A stretch of DNA of 12,526 nucleotides from Acidobacteriota bacterium (lineage in GTDB: Bacteria; Actinomycetota; Acidimicrobiia; Acidimicrobiales; UBA8190). Below the pieces are notes generated by a model. It saw only the letters and a list, made by a program, of their open reading frames with translations, was not told the origin of the DNA and did no database searches. The stretch is taken from NCBI GenBank assembly GCA_028872975.1, contig JAGWNV010000045.1:1-12526 (forward strand), read 5' to 3'. Below, piece after piece: positions 5,955 through 12,483 of the stretch. Each line of letters starts with the position of its first letter. The stretch's first letter is position 1. The translations under genes and the position numbers were made by a program.

Positions 5955-7703
5955 CTATCGCCCCAGGGCGTAGGCGGCGCGCCGGGGATCGGCGCCGGCT
6001 CGGAGCGTGGGCCGGCCGCCCCCTCGTGACGGAGGGTGTTGGCGGATCATGCCGACGGAGCCCGCCTCGAACTCGTAGGGCGGCCACTGGCGGACGTCGT
6101 GGCCGAGGGCGGCCAGCGCCTCGAGCGTGGCCCCGGGCACCCGGTTCTCCACGACCACCATCGCCTCGTGGTGGCCGTGGGGATGGAAGGAGTTGGGGAA
6201 CGCCATGGAGATGGCCCGAGGTGCCTCCACGGCCTGCTGCTCGGTCATCTCGAAGACGGCGACGTTGAGGAGCGACTGGAGCATCGACTGCACGATGGTG
6301 TCGCCGCCCGGGCAGGTGATCGGCCACACGAGGCCCTCCTCGTCGAGGGCGATGGCCGGTGCCGGCGTCACGAGGGGACGCCGGCCCGGCCCCAGGCAGG
6401 CGGGATGGCCGGCGGCGGTGCGGCTCTGGACCCCCCGGCCCGACACGATCACCCCGAGGCCGGGCACGACCGGGCTCATGGCGAGGGGGTCGCTCGGCGC
6501 CGAGGCGCAGGCGGTGCCGTCGCCGTCGACGACGGTGACCTGTGTCGTCGACGGCATCTGGTCGGCGCCGTGGCGCAGGGTCCAGAGGTCGGGCAGGACC
6601 CGGTCGGGCCGGATGGCATCGGCCAGGTCGGCGGCGTGCTCGTCGGAGAGGAGGAAGGCCAGATCGGCGAGGCCGGCGTCTCCGTAGTACCGCTCGCGAT
6701 CGGAGAAGGCGAGCTTCACGGCCTCCATCACCTGGTGGAGGTAGGCCGGGGAGTTGTGCTCGAGGGCTCCCAGGTCGGCGTGCTCCAGGATGGCGAGCGC
6801 CTGGAGGAGGGCCGGGCCCTGTGACCACTCGGCGGGGGTGGTGTGCACGGCGAGCCCGCCGAGGCCGGGGAAGGACCGGCCCGGGGCGGGAGCCACCTCG
6901 GCCCGGAAACCGGCCAGGTCCTCGACGGCGAGGAAGCCGCCCCCGGCGGTGACGAAGGCGGCCATCGCCTCGGCGGCGGGGCCCTCGTAGAACGCCCGGC
7001 GCACGGCCTCGATGCCGGCCCGGCGCCGGTCGGGAGCTGCGTCGCCGTGCGCCTTCGACCCGGACGACGCCGGGCTGGCGTCGGCGTCGACCAGGCGGGC
7101 CAGGAGGCCGGCGAGCTCCGGCTGCACGAGGCGGTCCCCGGGCCGGGCCCGGCGGCCGTCGGGGCAGTAGACGGCTGCCGAGGAGGGCCACTGCTCGTAG
7201 ACCCAGGCGAACATGTCGAGCCCGGCCGCCACGGTGGCGTCGAGGACGAACCCCTCGGCGGCCAGCTCGACGGCGAAGGCGGCCACGTCGGAGAACGACC
7301 AGGTGCCGAAGGCGCCCAACGCCGACAGCCAGCCGGCCAGGGCGCCGGGCACGACGCACGGGGCGCAACCCGGCGCCATCTCCGATCCGTGGCGGGCGAC
7401 GTAGGCCTCGAGGGTGGCGCGCTGCGACCACCGCCCGACGCCGGCGACGCTCAGGACCTCTCGCGTCCCGGCCGGCCTGACGAGGACGGGGGCGATCCCG
7501 CCGAGGTTGCACATGTCGACCTGCACCACGTTGGTGGCGAGGGCGGCGGCGACCCCGGCGTCGACGGCGTTCCCGCCCGACTCGAGGACCCGGGCGGCGA
7601 CCTGGACGGTGAGCGGGTGACCGGTGACCGCCATCCACCGGTCTCCCGTCAGCGTGGGCCGGGAGCTCTCCGAGGGGGGCAGGCCTGCGGGCCCGGGCTG
7701 CAT
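5955..7703 (-). CDS. ggt: Gamma-glutamyltranspeptidase-like Ntn hydrolase proenzyme
   Basis: A 582-residue protein of the gamma-glutamyltransferase / glutathione hydrolase family, which self-cleaves into two subunits and hydrolyses or transfers gamma-glutamyl groups. Family landmarks are RPTLTGDRWMAVTGHPL (15-31), GGNAVDAGVAAALA (43-56), VPGALAGWLSALGAFG (118-133), the expected cleavage site S385/T386 in MPSTTQVTVVDGDG, and PGGDTIVQ (465-472). Thr386 would be the nucleophile. The usual TTH is TTQ here, and the canonical alpha-carboxylate-binding Arg segment (RExAP) is replaced by a GVGRWSQRAT-like stretch, as in GGT-like relatives with uncertain substrates. No clear signal peptide is visible, so it may be cytoplasmic, unlike Escherichia coli Ggt. 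The ATG at 7703 fits the family's N-terminus and has a TAGGGT box 7 bases upstream. It is monocistronic and convergent with the permease. Confidence 0.88.
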   Translation of the reverse strand: MQPGPAGLPPSESSRPTLTGDRWMAVTGHPLTVQVAARVLESGGNAVDAGVAAALATNVVQVDMCNLGGIAPVLVRPAGTREVLSVAGVGRWSQRATLEAYVARHGSEMAPGCAPCVVPGALAGWLSALGAFGTWSFSDVAAFAVELAAEGFVLDATVAAGLDMFAWVYEQWPSSAAVYCPDGRRARPGDRLVQPELAGLLARLVDADASPASSGSKAHGDAAPDRRRAGIEAVRRAFYEGPAAEAMAAFVTAGGGFLAVEDLAGFRAEVAPAPGRSFPGLGGLAVHTTPAEWSQGPALLQALAILEHADLGALEHNSPAYLHQVMEAVKLAFSDRERYYGDAGLADLAFLLSDEHAADLADAIRPDRVLPDLWTLRHGADQMPSTTQVTVVDGDGTACASAPSDPLAMSPVVPGLGVIVSGRGVQSRTAAGHPACLGPGRRPLVTPAPAIALDEEGLVWPITCPGGDTIVQSMLQSLLNVAVFEMTEQQAVEAPRAISMAFPNSFHPHGHHEAMVVVENRVPGATLEALAALGHDVRQWPPYEFEAGSVGMIRQHPPSRGGGRPTLRAGADPRRAAYALGR

Positions 7704-7710
7704 CGGACGG

Positions 7711-7739
7711 ACCCTAGTGGGGACCCTTAGCGATGTCGG
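7711..7739 (-). promoter_or_regulatory. Candidate leaderless promoter of the GGT-like gene
   Basis: On the minus strand, CCGACA (7739-7734) and TAGGGT (7716-7711) are separated by 17 bases, and TAGGGT ends 7 bases before the ATG at 7703. The gene has no Shine-Dalgarno sequence, so a transcript starting at the ATG is likely. The region also holds a near-duplicate on the plus strand, GGACCCTAG (7709-7717) and GGACCCTTAG (7721-7730), which may be a binding site or chance. Confidence 0.45.
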
Positions 7740-7835
7740 CGGGGCCGGAAGTCCCTGGTTGCAGGGCGCTGTTGCGCCGACCATGGACCTGTCCGGGCCC
7801 ACCAGGGCCGGACGCGGTCCTGTCAGGGAGCAGGG

Positions 7836-8954
7836 GTGACCTTCTTCGGGCTGGTCGTGCGCAATCTCTGGGCCAAGCCGGTGCGCTCGATCGGCCTGGC
7901 CCTGGCGGTGGCCTTCGCCGTCATGGCCGTGGTCACCCTGGCGGTGACGAGCAGCGGCCTCGAGGAGTCCGCCGCCGCCATCATCTCGGTGGGGAAGGCC
8001 GACCTGACCGTCGTCCAGAAGGGCGCCGCCGACATCCTGTCGAGCACCATCGACAAGAACGAGCTGACCAGCGTCCGCAGCACCCGGGGGGTGGCCAACG
8101 CCGTCGGTGTCCTGGTCGAGATCGAGCGCATCAACGCCGCCAACCCCGCCTTCATCGAGATCGGCATCGAACCCTCCGACATGGCCGCCTTCGGGGTCAC
8201 CCTCGTGGCCGGGCGCACCTACGGGGCGACCGCCGCCCACGAGGTCATGCTGGGCTGGCGGGCGGCGGCCAACCTGGGCCTGCACGTGGGGAGCACCTTC
8301 AAGGCCAACGGGACCACCAACACCGTCACCGGCCTCTTCTCGACGGGGAACGCCTTCGGAGATGCCGGCGCCATGTTCCCCCTCCCGGCCATCCAGGGCT
8401 ACAACCGCGTCCCCGGCATCGTGACCCTCGTCTTCGTGAAGGACGTGGCCGGTGAGAAGGCTGCCGCCGTGGCGAGGCGGATCGAGTACCGGCTGCCGGA
8501 GCTCACCACCATCCGGACGGCCAGTCAGTTCGGGCGCGCCGACCGGACCCTCGTGTACCTCCAGGCGGCCGTGAACGGCAGCACGGTCCTCGCCATCCTC
8601 ATCGGTGCGGTGATCGTAGGGAACACCATGCTGCTGTCGCTCTTCGAGCGGACCCGCGAGTTCGGCCTCCTGCGGGCCGTCGGGTGGACCCGCTGGAGAA
8701 CGGTGTCGCTCCTGGCGAGCGAGAGCCTGATCCTCGCCGTGGGCGGGGCCGGGCTGGGGGTGGGGCTCTCGTTCATGGTGGCCACCCTCCTCACTCATCT
8801 CCCGGTCCTGGCCGGGCTGCTCACCCCGAACTTCACCGCCGACGCCTTCGCCCGGGCCCTCTTCACGGCCTTGGGGATGACGGTGGTGGGTGCGCTGTAC
8901 CCGACCATCCGGGCTGCGGTGCTGCCGCCGATCAAGGCCATCCAATATGAGTGA
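7836..8954 (+). CDS. FtsX/MacB-type ABC transporter permease
   Basis: A 372-residue inner-membrane permease of the FtsX/LolC/MacB superfamily, in which one N-terminal span, a large extracytoplasmic domain and three C-terminal spans form half of a type VII ABC transporter. Predicted spans are at about 17-39, 247-270, 293-318 and 338-357; the external domain is about 40-245. The conserved coupling segment REFGLLRAVGWTRWRTV (274-290) and the C-terminal YPTIRAAVLPPIKAIQYE (355-372) are typical of the family. The GTG start is supported by AGGGAG (7825-7830) five bases upstream. The stop overlaps the ATPase gene by 8 bases. Only one permease is present, so a homodimer is expected. Such systems move lipids, peptides or drugs or act mechanically; no substrate can be read from this sequence. 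No MacA-like adaptor is present, as expected without an outer membrane. Confidence 0.9.
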   Translation: MTFFGLVVRNLWAKPVRSIGLALAVAFAVMAVVTLAVTSSGLEESAAAIISVGKADLTVVQKGAADILSSTIDKNELTSVRSTRGVANAVGVLVEIERINAANPAFIEIGIEPSDMAAFGVTLVAGRTYGATAAHEVMLGWRAAANLGLHVGSTFKANGTTNTVTGLFSTGNAFGDAGAMFPLPAIQGYNRVPGIVTLVFVKDVAGEKAAAVARRIEYRLPELTTIRTASQFGRADRTLVYLQAAVNGSTVLAILIGAVIVGNTMLLSLFERTREFGLLRAVGWTRWRTVSLLASESLILAVGGAGLGVGLSFMVATLLTHLPVLAGLLTPNFTADAFARALFTALGMTVVGALYPTIRAAVLPPIKAIQYE

Positions 8955-9723
8955 GTCGCCCCCGGCGTTCGAGACGCACGGCCTGACCCGCACATTCCCG
9001 GGCCACGTCGAGGCGCTCCGGGGCGTCGACCTGGCCGTGGCGAGCGGTCAGACGGTGGCCATCACCGGGCCGTCGGGCTGCGGCAAGTCCACCCTCCTGC
9101 ACCTCCTCGCCGCCATCGACGTCCCGACGGGTGGCTCGATCTCGGCGGCGGGGCGCCCCCTCGGCGAGTGGCCCGACCTGAGCGAGTACCGCCGGAGCTA
9201 CGTCGGGCTCGTCTTCCAGTTCCACGACCTCATCCCCCGGATCCCGGTGTCGGCCAACGTGGAGCTGCCGATGTTCTGGACCGGTCGCTCGCCCCGGGCG
9301 CGCCGGGAGCGGGCCCGGGAGCTGCTCGAGCTCGTCGACATGGGCTTCGCCGCCCACCGGCTCCCCACGGAGATCTCCGGCGGGGAGCGCCAGCGGGTGG
9401 CCATCGCCCGGGCCCTGGCCAACGATCCCGCCGTCCTCCTGGCCGACGAGCCCACGGGGAGCCTCGACTCCGCCTCGACCGAGCGGGTCATCGACCTCTT
9501 CCGGGCCCTCCGGGACGAAGGGCGGACCATCGTCATCGTCACCCACGCCGTCGAGGTCGCCGCCGTCGCCGACGTCGTCGTCCGGATGCGCGACGGCGTC
9601 GTCGTCGAGGCCGACCCGCAGGCCCGTCCGCCGGTGGTGCTAGGCAACGCCGATGGACTGGACCGCCAGGCGCCAGACGGGAGGGCACACCGTGCGCGCC
9701 AGGGCCGTCTCGGCCGGGGCTGA
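8947..9723 (+). CDS. LolD/MacB-type ABC transporter ATPase
   Basis: A 258-residue ATP-binding subunit, partner of the FtsX-like permease it overlaps by 8 bases. Walker A GPSGCGKST is at 41-49, the Q-loop Gln91 is in VFQFHDLIP, the signature is ISGGERQR (143-150), Walker B is VLLADEP (163-169) with Asp167-Glu168, and the switch histidine is His200. The PTGSLD stretch after Walker B is a mark of the LolD/MacB/FtsE group. The core ends near residue 225; the last 33 residues are charged, low in hydrophobics and share coding bases with the next gene, so they are probably a poorly constrained tail. The ATG at 8947 is chosen because the family N-terminus begins a few residues before the first beta strand; longer upstream in-frame starts would run into permease coding sequence. 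Confidence 0.93.
   Translation: MSESPPAFETHGLTRTFPGHVEALRGVDLAVASGQTVAITGPSGCGKSTLLHLLAAIDVPTGGSISAAGRPLGEWPDLSEYRRSYVGLVFQFHDLIPRIPVSANVELPMFWTGRSPRARRERARELLELVDMGFAAHRLPTEISGGERQRVAIARALANDPAVLLADEPTGSLDSASTERVIDLFRALRDEGRTIVIVTHAVEVAAVADVVVRMRDGVVVEADPQARPPVVLGNADGLDRQAPDGRAHRARQGRLGRG
9679..9684 (+). promoter_or_regulatory. Ribosome-binding site that decides the start of the DrrA-like ATPase gene
   Basis: GGGAGG lies 7 bases before the GTG at 9692 and is a strong Shine-Dalgarno match. An in-frame ATG at 9653 has no comparable site, so the GTG start is preferred. The site is inside the 3' end of the upstream ATPase gene. Confidence 0.6.
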
Positions 9724-10672
9724 GCCGCCCGGCCGCCCCGGGACGACGGCGTGGCGGGACGGGGCCGCCTTCTCCTTCGAGGAGGTCCGGCACCGCTACG
9801 GGGCCCATCTGGCGATCGACGGCCTGTGCCTCTCGGTGAGCCAGGGGGAGATGGTGGCCCTGCTCGGGCCGAACGGCGCCGGCAAGTCGACGGCGATGTC
9901 GGTGCTCCTCGGGCTGGCCCGTCCCCAGGAGGGGACGGTGACGGTGCTCGGGACGAGCCCCCGGCGGGCGGTGGCCGACGGGCGTGTCGGCGCCATGCTC
10001 CAGACGGGCACCGGCACCGGGCTCCCCTCCGGCGTCCGGGTGGAAGCCGCCCTCCGCCTCGTCGGCCGGCTCTACCGGTCGCCGGCCCCGTTCGAGGCCA
10101 CGGTGGCCCGGGCCGGCATCGAGGGCCTCCTCGGGCGCTGGACCCACCAGCTGTCGGGGGGCCAGGCCCAGCGCGTCCGGTTCGCCCTCGCCATCGCCGG
10201 CGACCCCGAGCTCGTGCTCCTCGACGAGCCGACGGCGGCGATGGACGTGCAGAGCAGGCGGGCCTTCTGGACCATGATCCGCCAGTTCGGCACCGAGGGG
10301 CGGACCGTCGTGTTCGCCACCCACCACCTCCAGGAGGCGGACCAGATCGCCTCCCGTGTCGTGGTGGTCAACCACGGGAGGGTCGTCGCCGACGGGGCCG
10401 GGGCCAGCCTCAAGGCGGCCGTCGCCTCCCGCCGGGTGCACTTCACCTGCCCCGTCCCCGACCAGGCCCGTCTGGACGCCCTCGAAGGGGTGACCGACGT
10501 GACGGTGGCCGGGACGAGCGTCGTGCTGCGCTCCATGGACGCCGATGCCACCATCGCCGCCCTGGTGAGGGGCAAGGTGGCGTTCCGGCACCTCGAGGTC
10601 GGCAGCGGCGGCCTCGAGGAGGCCTTCGTGCGGCTGACCGAGCCCGCCCCGGGGACGGAGGCCGACGCGTGA
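9692..10672 (+). CDS. DrrA/CcmA-type ABC transporter ATPase
   Basis: A 326-residue ATP-binding subunit of an ABC-2 (type V) exporter, different in class from the preceding ATPase. Walker A GPNGAGKS is at 59-66, the Q-loop is near Gln104 (MLQTGTG), the signature LSGGQ is at 154-158, Walker B LVLLDEP at 174-180 (Asp178, Glu179), and the switch His211 in FATHH. After about residue 240 comes a C-terminal domain of about 85 residues, as in drug and antibiotic exporters of the DrrA type. The first 25 residues are a Gly/Pro/Ala-rich extension with no recognisable fold. It overlaps the previous gene by 32 bases (71 if the ATG at 9653 is used) and overlaps the ABC-2 permease as GTGA. Drug, lipid or self-protection export are all possible. 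Confidence 0.93.
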   Translation: MRARAVSAGAEPPGRPGTTAWRDGAAFSFEEVRHRYGAHLAIDGLCLSVSQGEMVALLGPNGAGKSTAMSVLLGLARPQEGTVTVLGTSPRRAVADGRVGAMLQTGTGTGLPSGVRVEAALRLVGRLYRSPAPFEATVARAGIEGLLGRWTHQLSGGQAQRVRFALAIAGDPELVLLDEPTAAMDVQSRRAFWTMIRQFGTEGRTVVFATHHLQEADQIASRVVVVNHGRVVADGAGASLKAAVASRRVHFTCPVPDQARLDALEGVTDVTVAGTSVVLRSMDADATIAALVRGKVAFRHLEVGSGGLEEAFVRLTEPAPGTEADA

Positions 10673-11421
10673 CCCCGCTTCTCGCCTTCGGGCGCTTCGA
10701 GATCGGCCGGCTGCTCCGGAGCTGGAAGTTCCTGGCCATCACCGTGGGCTTCCCCGTCGTCTTCTACATGCTCTTCCTCGGCGACCACCGCTCCGGGGAG
10801 ATCGTCGACGGGACGGTCCCCTGGCGGGTCTACCTCATGGTCGCCATGTGCACCTTCGGGTCCCTCGTTGCCGGCCTCACGGCCGGGGGAGGCCGGCTGT
10901 CGGCGGAGCGGCTGGCCGGTTGGTCGCGCCAGCTGCGGGTCACCCCCCTGCCGTCGTGGTCCTACGTGGCCGTCAAGGTGACGGCCACCATGCTCGTCGT
11001 CCTCCCCGTGCTCGTCCTCGTCGAGGTGGTGGGAGCGTCCTTCGGGGGTGTCCGGGAGCCGGCCGGGACGTGGGTGGCGCTCACCTTGCTCATGTGGCTC
11101 GTGGCCCTCCCCTCCGCCCTCGTCGGGGTCCTCATCGGGCTGATCGTGCACCCCGAGACGGCCTTCCCGGTCGTCACCGGGCTCATGTTCCTGATCGGCT
11201 ACTTCGGGGGCCTCTTCGGGCCGGTCGACCGGATGCCCCACGGGCTCCAGGTCGTGGCCAGGGTGCTGCCCAGCTACCACCAGGCATCGCTCGGCCAGTC
11301 ACTGCTCGACGGGAGGGGGTTCCGCGCCGGGTCCTGGCTGGTGGTGGCGGGCTACGCCGTGGGGCTGGCGCTGGCCGTGCTCGTCGTCCACCGCATCGAC
11401 GAGCGCAAGGGGCTGGCCTAG
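10669..11421 (+). CDS. ABC-2 type transporter permease
   Basis: A 250-residue membrane subunit that pairs with the DrrA-like ATPase. Six predicted spans lie at about 19-37, 53-73, 100-122, 134-158, 164-184 and 222-241, the ABC-2 layout. The cytoplasmic segment RLSAERLAGWSRQLRVTPLP (76-95) is a typical ABC-2 coupling region, and the motif LPSYHQASL (200-208) before the last span is also seen in this family. The GTG start overlaps the ATPase stop as GTGA. Relatives are often followed by a histidine kinase and LuxR-type regulator; here the unit instead ends at a hairpin and meets a convergent gene. The substrate is unknown. Confidence 0.9.
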   Translation: MTPLLAFGRFEIGRLLRSWKFLAITVGFPVVFYMLFLGDHRSGEIVDGTVPWRVYLMVAMCTFGSLVAGLTAGGGRLSAERLAGWSRQLRVTPLPSWSYVAVKVTATMLVVLPVLVLVEVVGASFGGVREPAGTWVALTLLMWLVALPSALVGVLIGLIVHPETAFPVVTGLMFLIGYFGGLFGPVDRMPHGLQVVARVLPSYHQASLGQSLLDGRGFRAGSWLVVAGYAVGLALAVLVVHRIDERKGLA

Positions 11422-11449
11422 GGAGGCGACCCTCCCAGGGGGGTCAGCC
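11411..11449. terminator. Bidirectional hairpin terminator between convergent genes
   Basis: An inner stem GGGAGG (11421-11426) pairs with CCTCCC (11431-11436) across a CGAC loop, and an outer stem GGCTGGCC (11411-11418) pairs with GGTCAGCC (11442-11449) with one G-U. There is no U-tract, as usual for GC-rich actinobacteria. The hairpin spans the stop codons of both the ABC-2 permease and the convergent secreted-protein gene, which are only 22 bases apart. Confidence 0.6.
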
Positions 11450-12121
11450 GCCGATGGTGATGTTGCCGCTGAACTGCACGAAGCCGAACCCCCTGGCGCA
11501 CAGCGTGGCGAGGGGTGTGGAGGGAAGCGACTGGGTCAAGGTGCCGCTCACCGTCCCCTGGAACGACACCGGGGTGTTGGGGCCGCCGGTCTGGGTCATC
11601 CCGCTCAAGGTCAGCTGATTGCCGGCGATCGTGCCCGTGATGGGGCTCACCGTCGTCGTGGCGAACTGGGCGGCGTTCTGGAAGTTCACCCCACCGACCG
11701 TCCCGGTCAAGCTGGCGCCCTGCCACTTGAAGGTCCAGCCCGACGACACCTGGCCCCCACCGAAGCCGACGCCGCAGGTGTAGGCCCCGTCGGGGAGGAT
11801 GCCCGTGCCCGGAGTCACCCAGATGCCGGGCACCGACGCCCGCAGGACCCCGACGGTGATGCCGGGGTTGGCCGACTCGTCGGTGACGCACGACGTGGCG
11901 TGGGCGGCGATGTGCTCCTGGGTGGTGATGGAGGGGTTGAGGGCGTGGAGGCCCCGCTTGTAGCGGATGTTGAGCTGGAAGAAGCAGGTGACGGCGCCGG
12001 GGGCGTTGCCCTTGAAGTGGTTGACCGACGCGCCGGCGGCCTGGCTGACGACGCCGCCCCCGACCCCGATGACCGACGAGAAGACGGTGGCGGCCAGTCC
12101 CAAGAGCAGCTTCCGGTGCAT
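11444..12121 (-). CDS. Secreted four-cysteine beta-rich protein of unknown function
   Basis: A 225-residue protein that I do not recognise. It starts with a Sec-type signal peptide: charged MHRK, a hydrophobic core (about 5-25), and a likely cleavage after AGA (29-31). The mature part has four cysteines (46, 78, 116, 208), enough for two disulfides, and is rich in Gly, Thr, Ser and Val in alternating patterns that suggest a beta sandwich, with repeated strand-like turns such as GTVGGVNF, GTIAGNQL, GTVSGTLT and SGNITIGG. No lipobox, sortase motif or transmembrane anchor is visible, so it is probably released or held in the envelope non-covalently. The ATG at 12121 is preceded by GAAGGG at 5 bases; the upstream in-frame ATG at 12199 would bury the signal peptide. 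It has no operon partner and its product may be a structural or surface protein. No enzyme motif was found. Confidence 0.8.
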   Translation of the reverse strand: MHRKLLLGLAATVFSSVIGVGGGVVSQAAGASVNHFKGNAPGAVTCFFQLNIRYKRGLHALNPSITTQEHIAAHATSCVTDESANPGITVGVLRASVPGIWVTPGTGILPDGAYTCGVGFGGGQVSSGWTFKWQGASLTGTVGGVNFQNAAQFATTTVSPITGTIAGNQLTLSGMTQTGGPNTPVSFQGTVSGTLTQSLPSTPLATLCARGFGFVQFSGNITIGG

Positions 12122-12280
12122 GGTTTCCCTTCGCCTGATCAGGGCGTCGACGCCGTTCCAGGCACTTGTAGCGCACCGGGGGGGCGGCGACACCCTCAAA
12201 TCTGATGAAAGGGGCGCCCGGCGAGGGAAAGGCGGTTGCTTTCCCCGTGCATTGACTACCGGTGGTGACGGGATGGAGGG

Positions 12281-12302
12281 GTGTGACCACAGGTGGTGAC
12301 AC
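12281..12302. promoter_or_regulatory. Imperfect 10+2+10 palindrome, candidate operator
   Basis: GTGTGACCAC-AG-GTGGTGACAC pairs at 9 of 10 positions. The right-arm core GGTGGTGAC also occurs at 12261-12269, 31 bases away (about three helical turns), so a regulator could bind the two sites on one face of the DNA. It lies upstream of both divergent genes. The binding protein is unknown. Confidence 0.4.
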
Positions 12303-12363
12303 CCCCCCGGACCGCGATGGTCCCTGCGACCTATAAGCCCACGTCATTCATCGATTTTGCGCA

Positions 12364-12391
12364 TTGACGCGCTTCAGGGGTTGGCCATAAG
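12364..12391 (+). promoter_or_regulatory. Sigma-70-like promoter for the gene at the right edge
   Basis: TTGACG (12364-12369, 5 of 6) and CATAAG (12386-12391, 4 of 6) are 16 bases apart in the most AT-rich part of the window. Transcription would begin near 12398, giving a leader of about 86 bases that includes the hairpin at 12400-12420. This is the best -35/-10 pair seen in the window. Confidence 0.5.
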
Positions 12392-12399
12392 CAGGTTGC

Positions 12400-12420
12400 C
12401 GCACCGGGAGAGCCGGTGCG
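12400..12420 (+). other. Leader hairpin in the 5' UTR of the right-edge gene
   Basis: CGCACCGG (12400-12407) and CCGGTGCG (12413-12420) form a perfect 8-bp stem closed by GAGAG. It would lie at the extreme 5' end of the predicted transcript and could stabilise the message or form part of a structured leader. I compared it by eye with common actinobacterial riboswitch cores and recognised none. Confidence 0.4.
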
Positions 12421-12483
12421 CTCGCGGCGCGCGACAGGCGGAACGGTGTTCCTGGACCGGCGCCGACGGAAGGGAGTCACCCC

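Larger units (their letters stand above)
12122..12483. other. Intergenic regulatory region without a gene (362 bases)
   Basis: It separates the secreted-protein gene (leftward) from the gene starting at 12484 (rightward). It is less GC-rich than its surroundings around 12325-12395. Contents are an imperfect palindrome at 12281-12302, a second copy of its core GGTGGTGAC at 12261-12269, a small inverted repeat GGACC-GCGAT-GGTCC (12309-12323), a TATAAG box at 12332-12337 without a good -35 partner, a promoter at 12364-12391 and a UTR hairpin at 12400-12420. For the leftward gene I see TACAAG on the minus strand near 12165 but no properly spaced -35. No coding frame here has convincing codon use. 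Confidence 0.6.

Noticed and set aside
4723..7638. A 971-codon leftward open frame across the permease and GGT-like gene
   Set aside because: Its translation is Arg/Pro/Gly-rich with no recognisable domain and runs antisense to the permease and in a wrong frame over the GGT-like gene.
7765..7778. Inverted repeat GGCGC-TGTT-GCGCC upstream of the FtsX-like permease
   Set aside because: The arms are only five bases of G and C, which is expected by chance at this GC content, and it is not aligned with a promoter I can recognise.
7704..8993. N-terminal extension of the GGT-like frame to a 1012-residue protein
   Set aside because: The extra part is antisense to the FtsX-like permease, lacks family similarity, and a promoter-like TAGGGT lies just upstream of the ATG at 7703.
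12122..12199. Upstream ATG (12199) for the secreted protein
   Set aside because: It would place 26 polar residues before a clear signal peptide; the ATG at 12121 has a good ribosome-binding site.
12398..12483. Known riboswitch in the right-edge leader
   Set aside because: I could not match the c-di-AMP, c-di-GMP, cobalamin, ZTP or SAM consensus cores by eye.
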